Source: Nematostella vectensis
Taxonomy: Eukaryota; Cnidaria; Anthozoa; Actiniaria; Edwardsiidae
Assembly (NCBI RefSeq): GCF_932526225.1
Contig: NC_064038.1
Location: 17,907,075-17,971,074, forward strand
DNA length: 64,000 bases
Direction: 5' to 3'
Of this stretch, positions 46,663 to 58,455 are shown piece by piece. Each line of letters starts with the position of its first letter. The stretch's first letter is position 1. Below the pieces are notes generated by a model. That model made no database searches and had not been told where the DNA came from. It saw nothing but the letters and a program-made list of their open reading frames with translations. The position numbers and the translations under genes are program-made.

Positions 46663-47110
46663 GTAGACACAATTGACATATGAGTAAAAGTAAAGCCCCA
46701 CGACATCCGGGGTTCTTCATACAATGTTTCTCAATAGGATCCGTTCCAAGCAATAAGGTGATCTAAGTTACGGGACCGAAGTAAAGTATACAGAATTCCC
46801 GCTGCGGATTAAAGAGTTGGCGAGGGTCAAAAGGGATTCAAGACACATCCGTTCCTTGGCAGGGTGTCAAAATAATCGTGTAATCATTGAGCCAAAAAGA
46901 GATATCTTTAATTTGACAGACGTCCAGGGATATGAATTGAGAGTGTGCCTCTTAGAAACCACTAAAATAATCACCGAGAACATTACGCGTGATACGGATG
47001 GCGCGATCCACTAATTGGTTTGACGTTTGATCTGGAAGTGATACGATCTGCGCGACCTTCACGCGACCTTCACGCGACCTTCACGCGTCCCCCGGTTTAG
47101 AGCGCATAAA
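46663..47110 (+). other. candidate 5' untranslated part of the GPCR's first coding exon
   Basis: TTTTTTTTGTTTGTTTCAG ends at 46662 and makes a strong acceptor. No further acceptor is as good before the ATG at 47111. Just upstream of the ATG (47052-47088) GCGACCTTCAC is repeated about 3.4 times. Confidence 0.4.
47052..47088. repeat. 11-bp repeat GCGACCTTCAC, 3.4 copies, upstream of the GPCR ATG
   Basis: Perfect tandem copies ending 22 bp before the start codon. Confidence 0.9.
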
Positions 47111-48015
47111 ATGGAAAAGTTGAATCTGACGCTAAACAATACGGATGCTAGTATCATGGAATCGAACGAGGAGGGAAAAATCTTCAAAATTGTCTTCTAC
47201 ATTTTTTTGTTCATCTTCGGTACGATTGGGAACCTCTTAGTCATGGTAGTCATCAAGTCAAGAAAAAAGCGAAGTGTCAATGATTTCTTCATTTTCAATT
47301 TAGCAATTTCGGACTTGACGTTTGTTTTGGTCTCTCTACCGTTTTACACGTACGAGCTTTTTCTACGGTTCGACAAGTTTGGGTTCTACTGCAAGGTGGT
47401 GTGGCCCATGATGTCGGTCACACTCTGCGTCAGTATCTTTACTTTGACTTTCATGTCCGTGGAGCGCTGCCGAGCAATCGTTTTCCCCTTAAAGCCTCGC
47501 ATCAAGAGAACCTCCGTGCTCATCGGCTTATCAACGGTCTGGGTCGCTTCCCTTGTGTGTATTCTACCACTCAGCATCGTCACAAGTGCTGAAGGTGAGC
47601 TATGCATGGAGAGATGGCCGTCTGAAGGACACCGAAAGGCATATACGATCGCACTGTTCGCCATTCAATATGCGATACCTCTACTTATCATCGCAATGGC
47701 CTACATCACCATCGCTATTAAACTCGTTCGGACTGAAGTCCCGGACAGAACTTCTGTGAATAATAGAGGGCAGATTGTTAAGCGCCAGAGTAGAAAGGAG
47801 AATTTCCATATCATCCGTACGGTAGCTGTCATAGTGAGCCTGTTCTTGGTGTGCATGTTACCTAATCAGATCGCGTGGCTGTTGTATGATTTTGAGGGGG
47901 AGGAACAGGCGAAGTTATTCTGGAGTTTCGCTGAGGCTCTTATTTTCTTGCACTCATGCGTTAATCCTGTCATCTATGGCAGCTTGACGAGGCAATTCCG
48001 CGAAGGATACATAAG
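47111..48015 (+). CDS. class A GPCR, exon 1: extracellular N terminus and 7TM core
   Basis: Encodes NLT/NNT glycosylation sequons, then seven membrane segments: GTIGNLLVMVV (TM1), NLAISDL (TM2), CKVVWPMM and SVERC (TM3; E/DRY is ERC), a Trp-containing TM4, ECL2 LCMERW, Pro-bearing TM5, CMLPNQIAW (TM6) and NPVIY (TM7), then helix 8. The ORF runs into TAA at 48017, but that stop lies inside an AAG|GTAAGC donor at 48015/48016. Splicing in phase 2 to 54782 restores helix 8 and the cysteine cluster, giving 576 residues in total. Peptide-type receptor, ligand unknown; paralogue of the minus-strand receptor at 20.0-21.0 kb. Confidence 0.9.
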
Positions 48016-48035
48016 GTAAGCAGTTAAACGTTAAG

Positions 48036-48570
48036 GTTCAAGTCAGGGGCAGAGTTGGGGGTCAAGTCAGGGGCAGAGTTGGGGATGAAGTCAGGGGCAG
48101 AGTTGGGGATGAAGTCAGGGGCAGAGTTGGGGATCAAGTCAGGGGCAGAGTTAGGGATCAAGTCAGGGTAGAGTTGGGGATCAAGTCAGGGGCAGAGTTG
48201 GGGGTCAAGCCAGGGGCAGAGTTGGGGGTCAAGTCAGGGGCAGAGTTGGGGATCAAGTCAGGGGCAGAGTTGGGGGTCAAGCCAGGGGTAGAGTTGGGGA
48301 TCAAGTCAGGGGCAGAGTTGGGGATCAAGTCAGGGGCAGAGTTGGGGATCAAGTCAGGGGCAGAGTTGGGGGTCAAGCCAGGGGCAGAGTTGGGGGCCAA
48401 GTCAGGGGCAGAGTTGGGGGTCAAGTCAGGGGCAGAGTTGGGGATCAAGTCAGGGGCAGAGTTGGGGGTCAAGTCAGGGGCAGAGTTGGGGGTCAAGTCA
48501 GGGGCAGAGTTGGGGGTCAAGCCAGGGGTAGAGTTGGGGGTCAAGCCATGGGCAGAGTTGGGGGTCAAGT
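48036..48570. repeat. 24-bp minisatellite, about 22 copies
   Basis: The unit contains GTCAAGTCAGGGGCAGAG followed by TTGGGG; variants GATCAAG and CCAGGGG. It is a multiple of 3, so it forms 8-residue periodic frames (GVKSGAEL) that are not a gene. It begins about 20 bp after the GPCR donor. Confidence 0.95.
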
Positions 48571-49216
48571 CTTACCTCGCTACGCACCTTTATAATATTC
48601 AGTTCCAAAAGAGCGTTAACTTTATGTGAAATGCACTCTTCGATTAATCAGCATCTTTAAATGTTTCAAAACGTGACATAGGACTATTCTTGTAGTGAGC
48701 ACGCAAGCAAAATTTGAGATTCACAAATCTCTCTGTATTCTATACATACCAATATATTTGTAAATAGGCAATTTTATTGGCTGGAGTCATATTTACTTGA
48801 TCTTTCAAAGCTATTGAAATCAATAGCGCCCATCATAATGTTGTTCAGCTCTGTGTCACTCTAGATGTCCCTTGATGCTTAAGTCACTATTTCGCCTCGT
48901 AGGATAACGCCCTCAAGTCACCCTCACCCTCAAGGGTCGTGCTATTCCAAGCACCTGTCTTCCATGAGCGCAATATACGAGGATTAAGTTTCATGTGACA
49001 TACATATTATTCTATTAGTACTAGCAAACCACCACGGACCGACGACAAATCACACGCAAACAGTCTGATTTACAATTGCAAAAATAAATTTGTTCTATGT
49101 TTTTTAAAAACAAAGATTTATCACTGATCTTTCAAAGTGCGTTAATAATTTTGATACGGCTGACTCATTCTATTTTGTTTTAATCGAAGACAAACTTCAT
49201 AACTACGTAACTAGAT

Positions 49217-52200
49217 GTTTTATACCTGTCTATGTACGATTCCTCTTCTTTTATACCTCTCGACGTACGATTCCTCTTAGTTTTATTCCTGTCTATGCAC
49301 GATTCCTCTTCTTTTATACCTTTTTATGTACGATTCCTCTTCTTTTATACCTTTTTATGAACGATTCCTCTTCTTTTATACCTCTCTATGTACGATTCCT
49401 CTTCTATTCATTCCTGTCTATGTACGATACCTCTTCTTTTATACCTGTCTATGTACGATTCCTCTTCTTTTATACCTCTCTATGTACGATTCCTCTTCTT
49501 TTATACCTCTCTATGTACGGTTCATCTTCTTTTATACCTGTCTATGTACGATTCCTCTTCTTTTATACCTTTTTATGTACGATTCCATTTTTTTATACCT
49601 CTCTATGTACGATTCCTCTTCTTTTATGCCTCTCCATGTACTATTCCTCTTCTTTTATCCCTGTCTATGTACGATTTCTCTTCTTTTATATCTCTCTATG
49701 TACGATTCCTCTTCTTTTATACCTCTCTATGTACGATTCCTCTTCTTTTATACCTCTCTATGTACGATTCCTCTTCTTTTATATCTCTCTATGTACGATT
49801 CCTCTTCTTTTATTCCTGTCTATGTACGATTCCTCTTCTTGTATACCTGTCTATATACGATTCCTCTTCTTTTATACCTCTCTATGTACGATTCCTCTTC
49901 TTTTATACCTCTCTATGTACGATTCCTCTTCTTTTATACCTGTCTATGTACGATTCCTCTTCTTTTATACCTGTCTATGTACGATTCCTCTTCTTTTATA
50001 CCTGTCTATGTACGATTCCTCTTCTTTTATACCTGTCTATGTACGATTCCTCTTCTTTTATATCTCTCTATGTACGATTCCTCTTCTTTTATTCCTGTCT
50101 ATGTACGATTCCTCTTCTTGTATACCTGTCTATATACGATTCCTCTTCTTTTATACCTCTCTATGTACGATTCCTCTTCTTTTATACCTCTCTATGTACG
50201 ATTCCTCTTCTTTTATACCTGTCTATGTACGATTCCTCTTCTTTTATACCTGTCTATGTACGATTCCTCTTCTTTTATACCTGTCTATGTACGATTCCTC
50301 TTCTTTTATACCTGTCTATGTACGATTCCTCTTCTTTTATACCTTTTTATGTACGATTCCTCTTCTTTTATACCTCTCTATGTACGATTCCTCTTCTTTT
50401 ATACCTCTCTATGTACGATTCCTCTTCTTTTATTCCTGTCTATGTACGATTCCTCTTCTTTTATACCTGTCTATGTACGATTCCTCTTCTTGTATACCTG
50501 TCTATGTACGATTCCTCTTCTTTCATACCTCTCTATGTACGATTCCTCTTCTTTTATACCTCTCTATGTACGATTCCTCTTCTTTTATACCTGTCTATGT
50601 ACGATTCCTCTTCTTTTATACCTGTCTATGTACGATTCCTCTTCTTTTATACCTGTCTATGTACGATTCCTCTTCTTTTATCCCTGTCTATGTACGATTT
50701 CTCTTCTTTTATATCTCTCTATGTACGATTCCTCTTCTTTTATACCTCTCTATGTACGATTCCTCTTCTTTTATACCTCTCTATGTACGATTCCTCTTCT
50801 TTTATATCTCTCTATGTACGATTCCTCTTCTTTTATTCCTGTCTATGTACGATTCCTCTTCTTGTATACCTGTCTATATACGATTCCTCTTCTTTTATAC
50901 CTCTCTATGTACGATTCCTCTTCTTTTATACCTCTCTATGTACGATTCCTCTTCTTTTATACCTGTCTATGTACGATTCCTCTTCTTTTATACCTGTCTA
51001 TGTACGATTCCTCTTCTTTTATACCTGTCTATGTACGATTCCTCTTCTTTTATACCTGTCTATGTACGATTCCTCTTCTTTTATACCTTTTTATGTACGA
51101 TTCCTCTTCTTTTATACCTCTCTATGTACGATTCCTCTTCTTTTATACCTCTCTATGTACGATTCCTCTTCTTTTATTCCTGTCTATGTACGATTCCTCT
51201 TCTTTTATACCTGTCTATGTACGATTCCTCTTCTTGTATACCTGTCTATGTACGATTCCTCTTCTTTCATACCTCTCTATGTACGATTCCTCTTCTTTTA
51301 TACCTCTCTATGTACGATTCCTCTTCTTTTATACCTGTCTATGTACGATTCCTCTTCTTTTATACCTGTCTATGTACGATTCCTCTTCTTTTATACCTGT
51401 CTATGTACGATTCCTCTTCTTTTATACCTGTCTATGTACGATTCCTCTTCTTTTATACCTGTCTATGTACGATTTTTCTTCTTTCATATCTGTCTATGTA
51501 CGATTCCTCTTCTTTTATACCTCTCTATGTACGATTCCTCTTCTTTTATACCTGTCTATGTACGATTCCTCTTCTTTTATACCTGTCTATGTACGGTGCC
51601 TCTTCTTTTATACCTGTCTATGTACGATTCCTCTTCTTTTATACCTCTCTATGTACGATTCCTCTTCTTTTTTACCTCTCTATGTACGATTCCTCTTCTT
51701 TTATTCCTGTCTATGTACGATTCCTCTTCTTTTATACCTTTTTATGTACGATTCCTCTTCTTTTATACCTCTCTATGTACGATTCCTCTTCTTTTTTACC
51801 TCTCTATGTACGATTCCTCTTCTTTTATTCCTGTCTATGTACGATTCCTCTTCTTTTATACCTTTTTATGTACGATTCCTCTTCTTTTATACCTCTCTAT
51901 GTACGATTCCTCTTCTTTTATACCTTTTTATGTACGATTGCTCTTCTATGTACTATTGCTCTTGTTTTATACCTGTCCATTTACGATTCCTCTTCTATGT
52001 ACGATTCCTCTTCTTTTATACCTGTCTATGTACGATTCCTCTTCTTCTATACCTCTCTATGTACGATTCCTCTTCTTTTATATCTCTCTATGTACGATTC
52101 CTATTCTTTTATACCTCTCTATGTACGATTCCTCTTCTTTTATACCTCTCTATGTACGATTCCTCTTCTTTTATACCTTTTTATGTACGATTGCTCTTCT

Positions 52201-54750
52201 ATGTACTATTGCTCTTGTTTTATACCTGTCCATTTACGATTCCTCTTCTATGTACGATTCCTCTTCTTTTATACCTGTCTATGTACGATTGCTCTTCTAT
52301 GTACTATTGCTCTTGTTTTATACCTGTCCATTTACGATTCCTCTTCTATGTACGATTCCTCTTCTTTTATACCTGTCTATGTACGATTCCTCTTCTTCTA
52401 TACCTCTCTATGTACGATTCCTCTTCTTTTATACCTTTTTATGTACGATTGCTCTTCTATGTACTATTGCTCTTGTTTTATACCTGTCCATTTACGATTC
52501 CTCTTCTATGTACGATTCCTCTTCTTTTAAACCTGTCTATGTACGATTCCTCTTCTTCTATACCTCTCTATGTACGATTCCTCTTCTTTTATATCTCTCT
52601 ATGTACGATTCCTCTTCTTTTATACCTCTCTATGTACGATTCCTCTTCTTTTATACCTCTCTATGTACGATTCCTCTTCTTTTATACCTCTCTATGTACG
52701 ATTCCTCTTCTTTTGTACCTCTCTATGTACGATTCCTCTTCTTGTATACCTGTCTATATACGATTCCTCTTCTTTTATACCTCTCTATGTACGATTCCTC
52801 TTCTTTTATACCTCTCTATGTACGATTCCTCTTCTTTTATACCTGTCTATGTACGATTCCTCTTCTTTTATACCTGTCTATGTACGATTCCTCTTCTTTT
52901 ATACCTGTCTATGTACGATTCCTCTTCTTTTATACCTGTCTATGTACGATTCCTCTTCTTTTATACCTGTCTATGTACGATTCCTCTTTTTTTTACCTTT
53001 TTATGTACGATTCCTCTTCTTTTATACCTCTCTATGTACGATTCCTCTTCTTTTATACCTCTCTATGTACGATTCCTCTTCTTTTATACCTCTCTATGTA
53101 CGATTCCTCTTCTTTTATACCTGTCTATGTACGATTCCTCTTCTTTTATACCTGTCTATGTACGATTCCTCTTCTTTTATACCTGTCTATGTACGATTCC
53201 TCTTCTTTTATACCTGTCTATGTACGATTTTTCTTCTTTCATACCTGTCTATGTACGATTCCTCTTCTTGTATACCTGTCTATATACGATTCCTCTTCTT
53301 TTATACCTCTCTATGTACGATTCCTCTTCTTTTATACCTGTCTATGTGCGATTCCTCTTCTTTTATACCTGTCTATGTACGGTGCCTCTTCTTTTATACC
53401 TGTCTATGTACGATTCCTCTTCTTTTATACCTCTCTATGTACGATTCCTCTTATTTTTTACCTCTCTATGTACGATTCCTCTTCTTTTATTCCTGTCTAT
53501 GTACGATTCCTCTTCTTTTATACCTTTTTATGTACGATTCCTCTTCTTTTATACCTCTCTATGTACGATTCCTCTTCTTTTTTACCTCTCTATGTACGAT
53601 TCCTCTTCTTTTATTCCTGTCTATGTACGATTCCTCTTCTTTTATACCTTTTTATGTACGATTCCTCTTCTTTTATACCTCTCTATGTACGATTCCTCTT
53701 CTTTTATACCTTTTTATGTACGATTGCTCTTCTATGTACTATTGCTCTTGTTTTATACCTGTCCATTTACGATTCCTCTTCTATGTACGATTCCTCTTCT
53801 TTTATACCTGTCTATGTACGATTCCTCTTCTTCTATACCTCTCTATGTACGATTCCTCTTCTTTTATATCTCTCTATGTACGATTCCTATTCTTTTATAC
53901 CTCTCTATGTACGATTCCTCTTCTTTTATACCTCTCTATGTACGATTCCTCTTCTTTTATACCTTTTTATGTACGATTGCTCTTCTATGTACTATTGCTC
54001 TTGTTTTATACCTGTCCATTTACGATTCCTCTTCTATGTACGATTCCTCTTCTTTTATACCTGTCTATGTACGATTGCTCTTCTATGTACTATTGCTCTT
54101 GTTTTATACCTGTCCATTTACGATTCCTCTTCTATGTACGATTCCTCTTCTTTTATACCTGTCTATGTACGATTCCTCTTCTTCTATACCTCTCTATGTA
54201 CGATTCCTCTTCTTTTATACCTTTTTATGTACGATTGCTCTTCTATGTACTATTGCTCTTGTTTTATACCTGTCCATTTACGATTCCTCTTCTATGTACG
54301 ATTCCTCTTCTTTTATACCTGTCTATGTACGATTCCTCTTCTTCTATACCTCTCTATGTACGATTCCTCTTCTTTTATATCTCTCTATGTACGATTCCTC
54401 TTCTTTTATACCTCTCTATGTACGATTCCTCTTCTTTTATACCTCTCTATGTACGATTCCTCTTCTTTTATACCTCTCTATGTACGATTCCTCTTCTTTT
54501 GTACCTCTCTATGTACGATTCCTCTTCTTTTATACCTCTCTATGTACGATTCCTCTTCTTTTATACCTCTCTATGTACGATTCCTCTTCTTTTATACCTC
54601 TCTATGTACGATTCCTCTTCTTTTATTCCTGTCTATGTACAATTCCTCTTATATGTACTATTGCTCTTGTTTTATACCTGTCCATTTACGATTCCTCTTC
54701 TATGTACGATTCCTCTTCTTTTATACCTGTCCATGTACGATTCCTCCTGT
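49217..54750. repeat. 31-bp pyrimidine-rich minisatellite, about 175 copies (5.5 kb)
   Basis: The unit combines TTCCTCTTCTTTTATACC, TCTC and TATGTACGA. Common variants: CCTGTC, CCTTTT, TATTCC, TTGTATACC. A 13-14 bp shortened type (GATTGCTCTTCTATGTACT) recurs. Because 31 is not a multiple of 3 and the unit has no stop in any plus frame, all three plus frames stay open (2093, 1814 and 1057 codons) with 31-residue periodicity. Block duplications with offsets of 1023 and about 1786 bp are visible. Confidence 0.97.
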
Positions 54751-54781
54751 TTTACCTTTTTCTCCGTATGTTTCACCCCAG

Positions 54782-55607
54782 GTCACTTCATTACGTTTGT
54801 TGCTGTGGAAAACCGCTGAAACGCGCACCTGACTTCTCGGATTTCCGAGAAACCCGTGACGTCACGAACCAGCACCACGAAAGAAGCAATCAGAGCTCTT
54901 TAAAACAGTCCAATGTTCTAACGCGCTTAAAAAGAACTTCACAGCACCTCAGAGATTCTAGATTGAACCAACGTGACGCCACTGCCACCTCACCGATAGC
55001 CACGCCCCCTACGCCGCGTGGGGTTAATAAGGTTTATAAGTCTAGTAAGGTTAATAAGTCCAGTGGGAATTTGGTGAGGCTGCACATAGCTGGCACAGCC
55101 TCAAAGGTGCCGGAGCGCGCGCGCGAGGAGCAGGCCTCTCCGACGATTGAACATTCGAACCGATGGATTAAGCCATGGACGGACTCGATCGCAGACGAGT
55201 GTCCGCATTACGAGGTCGCGGAAATCCGCGCAAAAAATGGTAAATACGCATCCATTATCGGGTCAAACGGGAAGTCTGCAAAACATCATTCAAACGGTAA
55301 CGCGATAACCAATAACTCTAAAGAATGCAAAGGAAAAGTTAAGGTATCATATAGTGAACCTAACCTTCAGTCAAGCTGGAGATCTGCCTCGCAGAAGAAA
55401 TCGAGTACAGATTATGCTTCTAGGGACGATTTGAGGCGATCATTAAAGCGAAGGCGAAAGAGATCGGCGAGAAATAACAGCGCGGATGGATGCTTAAATT
55501 CTTCCTTTATGAACTATGGAGTGATTATTGACGAGGATGGGCATTATCACTCGGATCCTGTTAATATCGCTGACATCGGGATAGTGTTCCAGATATCTAG
55601 GGTGTAG
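54782..55607 (+). CDS. class A GPCR, exon 2: long cytoplasmic tail
   Basis: The acceptor TTTCACCCCAG ends at 54781. The first base completes an AGG codon, and the frame continues SLHYVCCCGKPLKRAPDF, matching YFKFVFCCNAELKAL in the paralogue. That alignment and the exact phase (905 + 826 nt = 577 codons with stop) make the junction convincing. The tail of about 274 residues is hydrophilic, has a basic run (KRRRKRSARNN), many Ser/Thr and a final ISRV that fits a class I PDZ ligand. Codon use differs sharply from the repeat-derived frame upstream. Confidence 0.85.
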
Positions 55608-56395
55608 TCGCAGGCCGTGTCCAAGATAAGAAGGTTTAGTCTCAGGCCGTGTACAAGATAAGAAGGTTTAGTCTCAGGCCGTGTACAAGATAAGAAGGTT
55701 TAGTCTCAGGCAGTGTACAAGATAAGGAGGTTTAGTCTCAGGCCGTGTACAAGATAAGAAGGTTCAGTCGCAGGCCGTGTACAAGATAAGAAGGTTCAGT
55801 CGCAGGCCGTGTACAGGATAAGAAGGTTTAGTCGCAGGTCGTGTACAAGATAAGAAGGTTTAGTCTCAGGCCGTGTACAAGATAAGGAGGTTTAGTCTCA
55901 GGTCGTGTACAAGATAAGGAGGTTTAGTCTCAGGCCGTGTACAAGATAAGAAGGTTTAGTCTCAGGCCGTGTACAAGATAAGAAGGTTTAGTCTCAGGCC
56001 GTGTAAAAGATAAGAAGGTTTAGTCTCAGGCCGTGTACAAGATAAGGAGGTTTAGTCGCAGGCCGTGTACAGGATAAGAAGGTTTAGTCTCAGGCCGTGT
56101 ACAAGATAAGAAGGTTTAGTCTCAGGCCATGAACAGGATAAGGAAGTTTAGTCTCAGGCCGTGTACAAGATAAGGAAGTTTAGTCTCAGGCCGTGTACAA
56201 GATAAGGAAGTTTAGTCTCAGGCCGTGTAAAAGATAAGAAGGTTTAGTCGCAGGCCGTGTAAAAGATAAGGAGGTTTAGTCGCAGGCCGTGTACAAGATA
56301 AGAAGGTTTAGTCGCAGGCCGTGTACAAGATAAGGAGGTTTAGTCGCAGGCCATGTACAAGATAAGGAGGTTTAGTCGCAAGCCGTTTACGAGAT
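55608..56395. repeat. 32-bp minisatellite, about 24 copies, directly after the GPCR stop
   Basis: The unit contains CAGGCCGTGTACAAGATAAG and AAGGTTTAGTCT/G. It starts at the base after the stop codon, so it would form the 3' untranslated region of the receptor mRNA unless polyadenylation is very early. Confidence 0.95.
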
Positions 56396-58105
56396 AAGGA
56401 GATTTAGGCTCAGAATTATCTCTGTTTTGACTACCGAGACAATCTTCCGTTTACAGCTTTTGCATATTCTTCTGGAATAAGCTAAACTCAAGTTTACCAA
56501 AAAGTTTTGTAACATTTTCTTCGAGTCCAACTGTAATGTGTGATATTTATATTGAAGAAACTCGCCTGCCCAGATGTCTTGAAATTTATCCCACAAACAA
56601 GTGAAAATTCGTCTTTGCTACGGTTGCTGTTCACTCTTTTAAGTGACATTTTAGGTGATTGAAATTGAACAGTTCTTTTTTTTTTCAAAGAGGAGAACTA
56701 ACCAGAGTTTAAATCATAATTTGCGACAAAAACCATGCAAAGCATATTGACAGCTTTCGCGCGATGGTACGGGTTTAGGCAAAGCGCTCACGCATGCGCA
56801 ACGAAAACATGGCAGAGGTCTCTTTTCTTCGCAAACGAAATACAGAGAAAGCCCAGCGAAATACAGAGAAAAGAGGCCTCTGCTAGCAGGGAATATTGTT
56901 CATAGATTTGTCCCCGAAAATAGTCTGAAATTTTGGTTTTCCTAGCGGTTAAAAGTAATTCGCGGATCAATTTTTTATTATAAACGGTCGTTCAGCTCTC
57001 CTGCTAATAGAGGTCACTCGTAACTGGTCGGCCTATCAAAATAATCTCTGATCCGGTATGAAAACAGATCCCTTGCCCCTGCCAAGGGCGATCCGACATT
57101 AATGAGGGATCGATGACCGATGATCGGAGATACGGACAGATGTGCACACAATGTTTATCATTAAAATAAGCCTGTCGACTTAGTAGTAGAAGGAGTAGGT
57201 AAAACACCAAGCTGTTTTTGTAAATATCCCTAATTATATAACTAATATTTATGATGAATCTGAGTACATAATGTTTATCGATAGCATTCTTTTGCAAGTG
57301 TTAGGAATAACCTTTTTCAGTTGATGAAAATTTTGTAGATTATCCAATGGAATAAACCAAAACAGGGTTGATTTGCCTTATGGAGACTTCTCGTTAAGGT
57401 TTCGTTAGTTTTTTTTGTCCAACGAAGTATTAACGCGTATATCTTCAGCGAAACTACAACTACTCGCTCTTACAAAGGATTAAACGTACCAACTCAACCT
57501 TGCTTGGATTTATTTTCCTGATTCCACCACCCCTTCGCAGACCACCTTGTTTGTCTACAGCTTTTCTGTAGGTTTTCTAGTCATACCACCTTGTTATTTT
57601 ACAGTTTGTTGCTCGATCGGGCGCAGCGAGCAATACTAATTTCGGTCATCGTGTCGATTTGGGTTTCCTGTGGAACAAGCCGCCGCCATCTTGAAAATGA
57701 AATCTCCTGCCTCACCTCCCCCGATGCGCAAGAAGTAGTCTACATGCGTTGCCTTTCCAGCTTCAATAAGCCAGTCCAGAGTTTAAGAAACGCCGTGAGT
57801 GACTGGACGCTTTCGGACCAAAAGAGCGGTTTCACAAAAAAAAGTTTGTATTGCGGTTTTGGAGAAAAATCCTTTCTACAAAACAGCTTTAAAAGATATG
57901 GTGAAATCATTCATTGCCACACGTGAGGACTTTATTGTACTTCGTATAGGGGGGCAATTTGGGATGAATTAGGTGCAACACGTATTTCTACGGAGCCATT
58001 TTCTGAGTACCCTGAGTCATTCCTTCACTTTAAATACTGCCAAAGTTTAATTACTGTCAGAGTTTCGTTGTCACACGATGTCTCTTTAATGAAGTATTTT
58101 TATTT
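56396..58105. other. intergenic, no gene seen
   Basis: Short ORFs only. GAAATACAGAGAAA is repeated at about 56838-56872 beside GGCCTCTGCTAGCAGGG, probably a MITE end. Confidence 0.4.
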
Positions 58106-58455
58106 TGTCATTGATGACGTCACAATCACGTGACCATATTGGTGCACCCCCTTGACACCTTCATGACACCTACCAAGAGTGGTTGTTATATGATGTTTTG
58201 TTCATGAGATATGGATATTTTTGATCTTAATGAAATCGGAATAGTTTGCTTTTAGTGACCTCTTCGAACCAAGTTTGGTTGTCATATGATGTTTCGTTTA
58301 GGAGATATTAATATAGATATGACATCGGGATTAATTAATTGACGTCATCGATGACGTCACGCATCACTTGACCATATCTTAGCACCGCTCTTGACACATA
58401 CATGGCACCTACCAAGTTTGGTTGTTATACAATGTTACTTTCACGAGATATGAAT
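58105..58455 (-). repeat. copies of the CRE/E-box satellite, opposite orientation
   Basis: CGTCACAATCACGTGACCAT, GACACCTACCAAG and TTGGTTGTTATA are reverse complements of the motifs in the 29.4-30.6 kb satellite. About two to three units precede the Polinton remnant. Confidence 0.8.

Larger units (their letters stand above)
48016..54781 (+). other. 6.77-kb intron of the plus-strand GPCR, largely minisatellite
   Basis: GTAAGC donor and CAG acceptor. It contains the 24-bp array (48036-48570), about 640 bp of unique sequence and the 31-bp array (49217-54750). From about 49281 to the acceptor I see no AG dinucleotide. Confidence 0.85.

Noticed and set aside
48158-48629. 136- and 151-codon ORFs over the 24-bp array
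   Set aside because: The unit length is a multiple of 3, so open frames are automatic; it lies in the GPCR intron.
57591-57926. 111-codon plus-strand ORF as a gene
   Set aside because: No domain, no splice context and a composition like its surroundings.
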